Shown in pieces: positions 1 to 7,491 of a stretch of 36,664 nucleotides of DNA. This DNA is from Chloroflexales bacterium (GTDB taxonomy: Bacteria; Chloroflexota; Chloroflexia; Chloroflexales; Chloroflexaceae). Made by a program: the position numbers and the translations under genes. The first letter of the stretch is position 1; each line of letters begins with the position of its first letter. Location: positions 1 through 36,664 of the forward strand of contig JAKSDJ010000709.1 in the NCBI GenBank assembly GCA_022360155.1, written 5' to 3'. The notes under the pieces are model-generated. The model saw nothing but the letters and a program-made list of their open reading frames with translations. It was not told the DNA's origin and did no database searches.

Positions 1-1611
1 GGGACCGCTCAAAAGGCAGCCCTCAACATGATGTCGACCCTCGCCGGCGTAATGCTGGGACATGTGCATGACGGCATGATGGTGAACCTTCGCGCCGACA
101 ACGAAAAACTGAAGACGCGCGCGGCCGGAATGATCGCCCGTATCGCCGGCGTCGATCTCGCTCTGCCGCCGCAAGAGGCGCGCAGCCGGTTGCGTACGCC
201 GGCCAGTTGCGATCGGCTGCTGACCTGGCTGCACGACATGGCGCCCACGCTCGACGTACTGATTGTCTCGTGCGAGATGCTGGGCTACGGCGGGCTGATC
301 GCCTCGCGCACCACCCAGGAGCCGGCCGGCCAGATTATTGCGCGGCTCGATGCCTTACGCGCGATCAAACGACAGCGCCCGACGCTTCCCATCCTGGGCT
401 TCAACCTGATCACCCGGATCTCCAACGCGAACGATGCGACGGAAGAGCCGGACTATTGGGGCCAGTATGGCGCGCGGCTCTATCGCTATTCGCAGCTCGT
501 CGACCGTCAGACGCAGGGCCAGCCGGTCGCCGCGGAGCTTGACGCACTCCGGGCCGAACTCCCGGCGCAGGCAGTGCAGAACTGGTTGCAGCGGCGCGGG
601 CGCAACCACACCGTTAACCTGGCGGCACTGCAACTCCTGGCCGACGGCGTGTTCGACCTGCTGGTGCTCAGCTCCGACGATACCAGCCCCTACGGCTTGC
701 CGTCGCGCGAGAAGCGTTGGCTGGCCGAATGGGCCGGCTTGCTTGGTCTCGTCGCTGATGGTCACGCGCGCGATGGAGCGCATCCGGCATTACTGATGTA
801 TCCTGGCGCCGACGAGGTTGGTTGCGCCCTGCTAGCGCGCCTGATCAATGCGCACGCCGGAGCGACGCCACGGATTCTGCCCTACTATGGCGTGCCCGGC
901 GGCGCCGAGATCGTCGCGCCGTACGAAGACGGGCCGGTGCGGGTCACCGTCGAGCGGCAGATCCGCGCCGTCGGCGGGGTGTTGGCCACGGACGAAGCCG
1001 ATCTCTGGCTGGCGGTCGATCCGCCCGCGCCGCGCCGGGATACCTGGCATCCGGCCTACGCCGAGCAGGAGAAAACAGAGCGCCGGCCCCACCTCAACGC
1101 GCTGGTCGAGCAGATGCAGCAACATCTCGAAGCAGGCCAGCCAGTGGTCGTCGCCGATGTTGCCTACCCCAACGGCGCCGATCCCGTCCTGGTCGATCTG
1201 CTGCGCGCGCGGGTCACCCTGCCGGACTTGGCCGCGTATGGCGCGTGGAACACCGCTGGCAACACGATTGGTACGGCGCTGGCCCAGGGCTGCGCCGCGC
1301 GCTTGATTGCCACCGCAGCGCAGCGCAGCGCCCAGGAGGCGTTTTTGCTGCACCGCTTCGTCGAAGATTGGGGCTATCAGCATCTGGTGCGCCAGCAGGC
1401 GCGCGCCTGGATCCAGGAAGAAACCGGCCGTAACGAGCCGATCGCAGCCGATCTGCCCGCGTTGACAACCTGGATCGAGCAGCGGCTCAACGCTCTGGTG
1501 CGCGATTTGCCGGGCTTCGCCAACGGCTGGCGGGTGGTGAATGTGTGCTTGCCCTGGCAGCGCCTGTTCGAGGTCGACTTCGACCTGCTTGTGCTCGAAG
1601 ACAAGATATGA
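1..1611 (+). CDS. MurQ C-terminal segment fused in frame to a DUF4127 domain (5' end outside window)
   Basis: The reading frame is open from base 1, so the start lies upstream. Visible codons 1-50 match the end of the SIS domain of N-acetylmuramic acid 6-phosphate etherase (MurQ): GTAQKAALNMMST, then LGHVHDGMMVNL, DNEKL and RAAGMIARIAG. From about codon 48 the protein continues as DUF4127: IAGVDLALPPQE, LDVLIVSCEMLGYGGL, ASRT and, near the C-terminus, AYGAWNTAGNTIGTALAQG. As I recall the families, about 45 residues of the MurQ end and about 25 of the DUF4127 start (the LLPLDxRP-type strand) are absent. MurQ cleaves the lactyl ether of MurNAc-6-phosphate; DUF4127 has no assigned activity but often sits near murQ. 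The stop overlaps an in-frame ATG of the next gene's frame (ATGA at 1608-1611). An ATG at codon 10 (base 28) would give a shorter product but lies inside the MurQ homology and is unlikely to be the real start. Confidence 0.8.
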   Translation, partial: GTAQKAALNMMSTLAGVMLGHVHDGMMVNLRADNEKLKTRAAGMIARIAGVDLALPPQEARSRLRTPASCDRLLTWLHDMAPTLDVLIVSCEMLGYGGLIASRTTQEPAGQIIARLDALRAIKRQRPTLPILGFNLITRISNANDATEEPDYWGQYGARLYRYSQLVDRQTQGQPVAAELDALRAELPAQAVQNWLQRRGRNHTVNLAALQLLADGVFDLLVLSSDDTSPYGLPSREKRWLAEWAGLLGLVADGHARDGAHPALLMYPGADEVGCALLARLINAHAGATPRILPYYGVPGGAEIVAPYEDGPVRVTVERQIRAVGGVLATDEADLWLAVDPPAPRRDTWHPAYAEQEKTERRPHLNALVEQMQQHLEAGQPVVVADVAYPNGADPVLVDLLRARVTLPDLAAYGAWNTAGNTIGTALAQGCAARLIATAAQRSAQEAFLLHRFVEDWGYQHLVRQQARAWIQEETGRNEPIAADLPALTTWIEQRLNALVRDLPGFANGWRVVNVCLPWQRLFEVDFDLLVLEDKI

Positions 1612-1631
1612 GAAACGAGAAACTAGAGAGC

Positions 1632-3611
1632 ATGTCCAACTATCGGCGAGTCTACGAATGCGACGTGGCGGTCATTGGCGGCGGAGTCGGCGGGGTCGCG
1701 GCGGCGTTGGCGGCGGCAGAAAGCGGCGCAAGCGTCGTACTGAGCGAGGCGACCGATTGGCTCGGCGGCCAGATGACCAGCCAGGGCGTTGCCGCGCTGG
1801 ACGAACACGCCCTGATCGAGTCGTTTGGCGGCACACGCAGCTACCAGCAGTTGCGGCAAGCCATCCGCGCCTTTTATCAAAAGCAATACGGCGTACCGGC
1901 GCTGATGCCCGATGGTGCGCCGCTCAACCCTGGCAACGGGTGGGTCAGCCGCCTGTGCTTCGAGCCGCGCGTCGCGCTCCACGTGATCGAGACGATGCTC
2001 GCACCACACGTCGCGGCGGGCCGCCTCGTGATTCTCCGCGGGCATATGCCAAGCGATGCGCTGGTCGCGGCGGGCCGGGTGCGCGCGGTTGTGTTGCGCC
2101 GCATACACGGCGGCGATGTGCAGGTTCGCGCCGCCTATTTCCTCGATGCAACCGAACTGGTCGACCTGCTGCCGCTGACCGGTATGCCCTGCCTGAGCGG
2201 CGCCGAGGCCCAGAGCGACACCGGCGAGCCCCATGCTGCTCCGCACAGGCCACAGCCCGACGAAGTGCAAACATTCACCTATTGCGTCGCGGTCGAGTAT
2301 CGGTCCGGCGAGAACCACACCATCGCCAAGCCGGCGGGCTACGAACGCATGCGCGATACGCAGCCCTACACCCTGACGCTGCGCGGGCGCGCCGGAGAGC
2401 CGCGCCCCTTTAAGATGTTCGAAACCAGCCCGGAGGGTCTGCCGCCGTTCTGGACCTACCGGCGGCTCCGCGATGGCATGCTGCTCGATCCTACCGGCTA
2501 CACCCGTGATATCGCGCTGATCAACTGGGCTGGGAACGACTATCACGGGGCCAACCTGATTGACAAGCCGGCAGCCGAGCAGGCGCGGATCATGGAGGCA
2601 GCGAAGCGATTGACCCTTGGGTTCATCTACTGGCTCCAGACCGAGGCGCCGCGCGACGACGGCACGGGGTTTGGCTATCCTGGTCTGCGCATCCTGCCCA
2701 CGGTGCTGGGCGGCGCCGGCGGATTGTCGAAGGCGCTCTATATTCGTGAGTCGCGCCGCATCGTCGCATGCAAGCGGATTGTTGAACAAGAGATTGCCGC
2801 TTCTGGGCGGGAAGGCGCGCGAGCCGAACCATTCTATGACTCGGTTGGTGTTGGGTGGTACCCGATCGACCTGCACGAGTGCGTCGGCAACCCGCACACG
2901 CTATACGAGGCGACCTTGCCGTTTCAGATCCCGCTTGGCGCGCTCATTCCGCAGACAACGAGCAACCTGATCGCGGCGGGCAAGAATATCGGCACGACCC
3001 ACATCACCAACGGCGCATACCGGCTCCACCCGGTCGAGTGGAATATCGGCGAGGCGGCGGGGACGCTGGCGGCCTTCTGCTGCACCCTGAGCTGTACGCC
3101 CCGGCGGGTCTGGGAAACCGAACTGCTGCGGCGGCGCTTGCAGCGTCGCCTGCTTGGGCGCGGCGTACCTCTGGCATGGGCGGCTGATATTCCGCAGAAT
3201 CACCCGCTCTTCGTGCCGGCACAGTTGTTGCTGACACTCGGTGTGATTGTGCATGGGAGCAAGCGCGCCCGGTCGCTCCAGGTTCAGCCCGACCAGCCCG
3301 TCACTCACGCCGAGGCCGGCCAGATGCTGCGCGCGGCGCTGCGGCTGGCTTTCGGCCCCGAGGCCCCGCGCGTTCCACGCCACTGGAATCATCAGATGGA
3401 GGCGGTTGTCTCGCGCGCTGATCTGCTGAAGGTGTTGCGGGCGCACCATTTTATCCATCTCCGCGTGTACCCCGCAGCGACATTTCGTGATCCGCCGGCG
3501 TGGGGGGAACTGTGTGCGGCGCTGGCCCCGCTGATTGAGAACGCCATCGGGAGCGTAGAGCCAGGAGGCAGGCACAAGGAGCGCGAAGCGAATGCAGGGG
3601 GCAATTTCTGA
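1632..3611 (+). CDS. FAD-dependent oxidoreductase (FAD_oxidored-like)
   Basis: Predicted 659-residue flavoprotein. An N-terminal Rossmann segment at about residues 10-40 reads DVAVIGGGVGGVAAALAAAE, the dinucleotide-binding GxGxxG fold, followed by a GGQMTSQG segment typical of the FAD-dependent oxidoreductase group that works on sugars or other small substrates. A second FAD-contact region near residues 440-470 includes NLIAAGKNIGTTHITNGAYR and VEWNIGEAAGTLAAF, the usual C-terminal FAD-binding pattern. The start at 1632 is preferred because AGAGAG lies just upstream and homology begins here; an in-frame ATG at 1608 overlaps the previous stop. It is probably cotranscribed with the MurQ-DUF4127 gene (20-nt gap), which suggests a role in amino-sugar or wall-sugar catabolism. 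The substrate cannot be read from the sequence. Confidence 0.8.
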   Translation: MSNYRRVYECDVAVIGGGVGGVAAALAAAESGASVVLSEATDWLGGQMTSQGVAALDEHALIESFGGTRSYQQLRQAIRAFYQKQYGVPALMPDGAPLNPGNGWVSRLCFEPRVALHVIETMLAPHVAAGRLVILRGHMPSDALVAAGRVRAVVLRRIHGGDVQVRAAYFLDATELVDLLPLTGMPCLSGAEAQSDTGEPHAAPHRPQPDEVQTFTYCVAVEYRSGENHTIAKPAGYERMRDTQPYTLTLRGRAGEPRPFKMFETSPEGLPPFWTYRRLRDGMLLDPTGYTRDIALINWAGNDYHGANLIDKPAAEQARIMEAAKRLTLGFIYWLQTEAPRDDGTGFGYPGLRILPTVLGGAGGLSKALYIRESRRIVACKRIVEQEIAASGREGARAEPFYDSVGVGWYPIDLHECVGNPHTLYEATLPFQIPLGALIPQTTSNLIAAGKNIGTTHITNGAYRLHPVEWNIGEAAGTLAAFCCTLSCTPRRVWETELLRRRLQRRLLGRGVPLAWAADIPQNHPLFVPAQLLLTLGVIVHGSKRARSLQVQPDQPVTHAEAGQMLRAALRLAFGPEAPRVPRHWNHQMEAVVSRADLLKVLRAHHFIHLRVYPAATFRDPPAWGELCAALAPLIENAIGSVEPGGRHKEREANAGGNF

Positions 3612-3666
3612 ACAAGTAGAACGTTTAGGGTTCATAAAGCACGTATTTCTCGCACCGACAAATGGT

Positions 3667-3720
3667 CATGCTGAGCCCTTCGGCGAGCCGGTCCTGAGCG
3701 CAGTCGAAGGGCTCAGCATG
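3667..3720. repeat. Perfect 16-bp inverted repeat with 22-nt loop
   Basis: Arms at 3667-3682 and 3705-3720 (catgctgagcccttcg and its exact reverse complement). No U-rich tract follows, so it is not a typical intrinsic terminator, although it could fold in RNA. It is followed at about 3750-3783 by another short palindromic segment (atccttcgcttcgctcaggat). Such elements look like dispersed intergenic repeats rather than gene-specific signals. Confidence 0.75.
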
Positions 3721-3821
3721 AACTCCGCGAAGCATCTCGGCTGCAATCGGTGTGAAGATCCTTCGCTTCGCTCAGGATGACATGCGTGGTGTTCATGTTG
3801 AATTAATGTTCGCGCTGTTTC

Positions 3822-3879
3822 AAACCCGACAGGTTTTGAATGAGCGCTTTGCGAAGCCTTCCCAAGACCTGTCGGGTTT
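3822..3879. repeat. Perfect 13-bp inverted repeat just upstream of nanE
   Basis: Arms aaacccgacaggt (3822-3834) and acctgtcgggttt (3867-3879) enclose 32 nt. The right arm ends 9 nt before the Shine-Dalgarno of nanE, so a hairpin here would sit in the nanE leader. There is no uridine run. It appears to be a second, unrelated dispersed palindrome in the same 290-nt spacer. Confidence 0.7.
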
Positions 3880-3899
3880 AGCGTAACAGGAAAGGATGC

Positions 3900-4595
3900 A
3901 TGGCTGAACGACAACAATTCTTGGCCAGGATGTTGACCGAGCTGCGCGGCGGGCTGATCGTTTCGTGCCAGGCGCCGCCCGGTGATCCGCTCTGCGACAC
4001 CGACATCCTGGCGCGGATGGCCATCGCGGCGTGGCGCGGCGGCGCCGTCGGGATTCGCGCCAATGGCCCCGACTCGATCCGCGCCATCCGACAGGCCGTC
4101 CCGCTCCCGCTGATTGGTCTGTACAAGGATGGCGAGACCGGGGTCTACATCACACCGACCATCGAGCACGCCCATGCGGTGATCGCCGCCGGGGCCGATA
4201 TTGTCGCGCTGGATGGCACGCAACGGCCCCGGCCCAACGGTGAACAGTTGGCGACCATCATCGCCGCAGTCCACGCCGAAGCCGACAAACTGGTGATGGC
4301 CGATGTCTCAACGCTCGACGAAGGGCTGGCGGCCCAGGCAGCCGGGGCCGATTTCGTCTCGACGACGCTCTCCGGCTACACGCCCTACAGCCCGCAGATC
4401 GAAGGACCGGACCTGGAACTGGTGCAGGCGCTGGCCGCGCGACTCCGAACGCCGGTGATCGCCGAGGGGCGGATTCGGGCGCCGAGCGACGCCCGCGCCG
4501 CGCGCCGCGCTGGAGGATTCGCCGTCGTCGTCGGCGCGGCGATCACCCGCCCAGAGTGGATTACCGCCCAGTTCGTCGACGGCCTGCGCCGATAA
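3900..4595 (+). CDS. nanE: N-acylglucosamine-6-phosphate 2-epimerase (NanE)
   Basis: Converts N-acetylmannosamine-6-phosphate to N-acetylglucosamine-6-phosphate in the cytoplasm, the entry step for sialic-acid/ManNAc breakdown. The 231-residue TIM-barrel protein carries the family blocks in order: LRGGLIVSCQA near residue 15, LIGLYKDGE with the candidate active-site lysine K76, IVALDGTQRPRP, LVMADVSTLDEG and PVIAEGRI. Length is normal for NanE. The ATG at 3900 follows the ribosome site AGGAAAGG at 3888-3895. The neighbouring MurQ fragment makes sense of the location, since both enzymes feed GlcNAc-6-phosphate metabolism. Downstream there is a repeat-rich spacer rather than the usual kinase or deaminase genes. 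Confidence 0.88.
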   Translation: MAERQQFLARMLTELRGGLIVSCQAPPGDPLCDTDILARMAIAAWRGGAVGIRANGPDSIRAIRQAVPLPLIGLYKDGETGVYITPTIEHAHAVIAAGADIVALDGTQRPRPNGEQLATIIAAVHAEADKLVMADVSTLDEGLAAQAAGADFVSTTLSGYTPYSPQIEGPDLELVQALAARLRTPVIAEGRIRAPSDARAARRAGGFAVVVGAAITRPEWITAQFVDGLRR

Positions 4596-4703
4596 ACCGA
4601 TAGCTAATTATGAGCCTGCGGCACACCAGGGCGCATGAAAATAAAAAGAATAAATGTTCGATCTACGGGCTGTTTTCAGGGTAGCTGATAGGCCGATAAT
4701 TTG

Positions 4704-4887
4704 TAGGCGCGGCTTGCAGCCGCGCGGACGTTCTCTTGCCGAGCGCGGTGCGATGGGCGACCACATCCACGCCGCCGTTGGCAGGTTGGCAGGTTAGTGC
4801 GTTCGTCATCTCATATGTGGGGTGGCGGTTCCACTAATCCGATAGACTCGGTGTATAGAAAGTCAGCGCGGCTGCAAGCCGCGCCTA
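4704..4887. repeat. 184-bp element bounded by 22-bp perfect inverted repeats (MITE-like)
   Basis: Left end 4704-4725 is taggcgcggcttgcagccgc plus gc; right end 4866-4887 is its exact reverse complement. Beyond the inner ends a one-base mismatch is followed by matching gac. The 140-nt interior has no open reading frame of note. The arms are internally near-palindromic (gcggcttgcagccgc). The arrangement resembles a small non-autonomous inverted-repeat element, but no target-site duplication is evident. Confidence 0.55.
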
Positions 4888-4923
4888 ATGAAATTTGACA
4901 ATCAACACAACAGAGGTAGTCTC

Positions 4924-4981
4924 CGTCGTGCCGCCTTTAGGCAGTTTTACAGCTTCACAGCCGCCTGAAGGCGGCACGACG
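4924..4981. repeat. Hairpin with 19-bp arms, one mismatch
   Basis: Arms 4924-4942 and 4963-4981 are complementary at 18 of 19 positions (cgtcgtgccgcctttaggc against gcctgaaggcggcacgacg). The loop is 20 nt. No T-run follows on either strand. It is likely a dispersed palindromic repeat, though it also lies beyond the 3' end of the leftward gene at 5093. Confidence 0.65.
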
Positions 4982-5054
4982 AATGCCTTTCCCAATTGCC
5001 GGTTTTGGTCGTCAAAATTCATCACAGCCGATCACCGTCGATCATCGCAGATTG

Positions 5055-5094
5055 AACGTTCCAACGTCTCAACATTCCAACGTTGCCAACGTTC
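5055..5094. repeat. Degenerate 8-bp tandem repeat (AACGTTCC-like)
   Basis: Five successive units, aacgttcc, aacgtctc, aacattcc, aacgttgcc and aacgttc, run directly into the stop codon region of the leftward gene ending at 5093. A similar period-8 array with another unit occurs at 31778-31825. Confidence 0.6.
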
Positions 5095-5572
5095 ACTCCC
5101 GCCAGTCCAGCACTTCACCGCCCTGGCCCATCAGCACGCTTCCGGGGAATACTCGCAGGTGCCAGGGCTCCAGGCGCAGCGCGGCGAAAGTTTCCGATTG
5201 GGGGCTATCCCAGCCGGGAATGATGGAGGGATCATAGCCGACCGGCGCCGGTGCGCTGGCGAAGCGATTCCAAACTTCGACCCGCGTCTCTTCATCGAGC
5301 GCCCAGGTCACACGGCAGTCGGCGACACAGGTGTCTTGCGAAGTAGCCCAGTAGCTTAGTGACACGAAGGGATTCGCATCAAGGTGAGCCCGTTTGGGCG
5401 ATGTTGGCACGGTCGCGATCCAGCCGACCAGGCGGTTTCCATCCCATTCCCAGATCGGGTGGAGGATACGTGAACGGGGGCGTCCGTGGGTGTCGACCGT
5501 CGCGACGCTACACCACACGATCTGATGCGCCATCGTTACAAAGGCTGGCGCCACGTCCGTAAGCGTATTCAT
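5093..5572 (-). CDS. Pyridoxamine 5'-phosphate oxidase family protein
   Basis: Predicted 159-residue protein of the flavin-binding split-barrel group. The N-terminal half shows the family pattern: VWCSVATVDTHGRPRSRIL, then HPIWEWDGNRLVGWI, and NPFVSLSYWA after a lysine/arginine-rich stretch. Such proteins bind FMN or F420 and reduce small molecules or act on stress-related substrates; the specific substrate is not visible. The start is supported by GGGAGAG a few bases upstream on the minus strand (5578-5584). It is transcribed alone, leftward, away from the 5937-7430 gene with a 360-nt gap between them. Confidence 0.75.
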   Translation of the reverse strand: MNTLTDVAPAFVTMAHQIVWCSVATVDTHGRPRSRILHPIWEWDGNRLVGWIATVPTSPKRAHLDANPFVSLSYWATSQDTCVADCRVTWALDEETRVEVWNRFASAPAPVGYDPSIIPGWDSPQSETFAALRLEPWHLRVFPGSVLMGQGGEVLDWRE

Positions 5573-5936
5573 AACATCTCTCCCTGTCTTGGCTCAACGA
5601 GTCTTCCAACCATTAGCAACTCTGCTTGTGTCTCTGTTCGATATGTCGCAGCATATACGCACAGCGAGCGCTCGTCAAGTGGGCGTTATGCAACCGCGCG
5701 CAGATGTCGCAACTGGACGGGCAGCTAACCAGCAACGGCACGCTGATGCCGCCGATAGTTAAGAATGGAGAATGGACAATTGAGAATGCGAAGCTGTAAC
5801 CTGCGATCCTGCAATAGACCGCAGATAGCGCTGACGGATGCCAATCAACACCGATCGAATATGCCAACCGGCCAACCCCAGTCCTGAGCCCTTTGGCTGC
5901 GCTCAGGACTAGCGCAACCGAAGGGTGCCAACGTAT
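5573..5936. other. Non-coding spacer with a palindrome
   Basis: No supported gene. It holds stretches such as gttaagaatggagaatgg and degenerate gcagat-type words, which look like intergenic filler repeats, and a 10-bp perfect palindrome near its right end. A promoter for the leftward gene at 5572 should lie here, but I see no strong -35/-10 pair. Confidence 0.5.
5880..5910. repeat. 10-bp perfect inverted repeat, possible terminator stem
   Basis: Arms agtcctgagc (5880-5889) and gctcaggact (5901-5910) with an 11-nt loop. It begins 27 nt past the stop of the leftward 5937-7430 gene, so its transcript would form the hairpin. No U-tract follows. The sequence shares ctgagc...gctcag with the palindrome at 3667-3720, suggesting a common repeat family. 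Confidence 0.5.
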
Positions 5937-7430
5937 CTACTGTTGCAACAAAAGGTCGAATTCGCTCACCGCGTTGTGCATGCGCCCCAACGGACGGCTC
6001 ATGCTAAACTCGTTCCACATTCCACCGAGCGGCATATCCACGAACCAGGTCAGGGCCTGGAGCTGCGGCTCGCTGTTGACGGCGTCGAGTGCGGTAGTCA
6101 GCCAGCCAAGGGGGTAGTTCTGTGCGGGCGGCACTCCCGTATCCGGGGTGAAGGTGTTCGTCGAACTGATGTACGCGGGTAGGCCGCGAGTGCTGGGGTA
6201 GCGGTTGACTATCGCCAGCCAGTCGCGGTAGACGCGGAACCCAGCCTGAGCGTCGCCCCACTCGGGGTGATAGAGATCGGTAGCTGGCTCCTGGGCTGGC
6301 TCGACGCCCAGATGAGGCGAGTCGGGGCGACCCGGCGCTTGGAACGCAAATCCGTCGGGAGCGCCGAGCGGGTAACCGGCGCGGGCTTTGGTTTGGGCGG
6401 CGGTGTCCAGATGCGCAACCAGGGTATTGAAGTAGTTGAGCCAGGGTTGGTCGAACGGGTCACGCAGGCTGCCGCTCTGATCCTGGTTCCAGGGCGTGAC
6501 CGGGCCGACCAAGATCCGCACCTGGGGCCGAACCGAGCGCATCACCTGGACGATGTTGTCGCGCCGCGCGACCGACTGCTGATAGCCATTGAAGATCCGG
6601 GCGTACCATTCTGGCGTCGTTGGACGCCCCGGAGCGAGTTGATTTTCACCTTGCCTGTTGAACCCGCTGCCGATAATATAGCCATACACGTCCTGCAAGC
6701 GGTCATCGCGGGCCAGCCGCGCACAGTAGTCCAGGAAACGACCCAGGGCGACCTCATCGTCGGCGGGCGGCAGGGCTTGCTGACGATCAAAGGCGACTCG
6801 CACCAACACCCGCAGGCCCTGCTTGGTCGCCTGCTGAACGCGGCGGGCCAGACCATCGATGCTAAAATCGACCTCATCCGTCTGGCGCTCGGCGTAGGTT
6901 AGCTCCATCGTCCAGGCCGCCCGCCCATGCCAATCGCGGCTAAAATCGGCGAAGACCAGGCCGAGTTTGGTGGGCAGCGGCGCCGGAGAGGGCATCGCGA
7001 CGCTGTTCGGCCCGCCAAACGTGACCTCGGCTCGTTTGATGCAGCCGGTGTGACAGTCGTGATAGAATGCGGCTACGGCATCAGGGCGCTCCGAGGCGCT
7101 GAATTGCCAGCGCCAGGTCCAAGGACCGTCGCCGGACGGGTAGTTCTCGTCGCGCGGGCGCTCCACCCCATCGATCAGCAACTTGACGTGCGCCCATGGT
7201 GTGGCATCGCGCACATAGAGTGTCACGTCGTCGCCGGGGCGCGTGGCCGGCGGTTCGATCCAGACCTGCGGCCACACCCCGGGCTCGCCCCGCTCTGGAT
7301 CGGTCATCACCACAATCTGCCCGCGAATCGGCAGCAGCCAGTAGCCGCCAAGGATCGCCACGAGCAGGATCGTCCAGAAGAGGCGGCGCCGACGTAACTT
7401 GGTCCATGTGAGGCGTGTGTGTTTGAGCAT
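5937..7430 (-). CDS. Membrane-anchored extracytoplasmic protein, glycoside-hydrolase-like barrel suspected
   Basis: 497 residues. A basic N-terminus (KLRRRR) and one hydrophobic segment at about residues 17-35 suggest an uncleaved signal anchor with the rest outside. Residues 45-130 look like a beta-rich segment (WVEPP-like start, DDVTLYVRD, VKLLIDGVERP). From about 150 the pattern GLVFADFSRDW, GLRVLVRVAFDR, DVYGYIIGSGFN, RILVGPVTPWN and GLPAYISSTNTF alternates strand and helix as in TIM-barrel glycoside hydrolases. Catalytic acids cannot be assigned. A 61-nt gap separates it from the sensor kinase upstream, so the three leftward genes may form one unit and the kinase pair may control it. The start has no strong ribosome site. 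Confidence 0.6.
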   Translation of the reverse strand: MLKHTRLTWTKLRRRRLFWTILLVAILGGYWLLPIRGQIVVMTDPERGEPGVWPQVWIEPPATRPGDDVTLYVRDATPWAHVKLLIDGVERPRDENYPSGDGPWTWRWQFSASERPDAVAAFYHDCHTGCIKRAEVTFGGPNSVAMPSPAPLPTKLGLVFADFSRDWHGRAAWTMELTYAERQTDEVDFSIDGLARRVQQATKQGLRVLVRVAFDRQQALPPADDEVALGRFLDYCARLARDDRLQDVYGYIIGSGFNRQGENQLAPGRPTTPEWYARIFNGYQQSVARRDNIVQVMRSVRPQVRILVGPVTPWNQDQSGSLRDPFDQPWLNYFNTLVAHLDTAAQTKARAGYPLGAPDGFAFQAPGRPDSPHLGVEPAQEPATDLYHPEWGDAQAGFRVYRDWLAIVNRYPSTRGLPAYISSTNTFTPDTGVPPAQNYPLGWLTTALDAVNSEPQLQALTWFVDMPLGGMWNEFSMSRPLGRMHNAVSEFDLLLQQ

Positions 7431-7491
7431 ATGTGATCAGGTGTAAGTTCGAAGTACGCGTTGCGCAGGCTGCAAAGCTCTCCTCAACAGT

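Larger units (their letters stand above)
4596..5092. other. Non-coding repeat-rich spacer
   Basis: No convincing gene. It contains an AT-rich start, a separated 22-bp inverted repeat (4704-4887), a hairpin with 19-bp arms (4924-4981) and a degenerate 8-bp tandem repeat (5055-5094). It separates the rightward sugar genes from the leftward 5093-9275 genes, so the two groups end facing each other here. Confidence 0.7.

Noticed and set aside
1623-2897. 424-codon minus-strand frame opposite the FAD oxidoreductase
   Set aside because: The plus strand carries clear FAD-binding motifs; the minus frame has none.
3667-3720. Rho-independent terminator after the FAD oxidoreductase
   Set aside because: The stem is strong, but the loop is 22 nt and no T-run follows; better described as an inverted repeat.
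5613-5867. 84-codon minus-strand frame between 5573 and 5936
   Set aside because: Cysteine-rich but without a recognisable pattern; runs through repeat-like filler.
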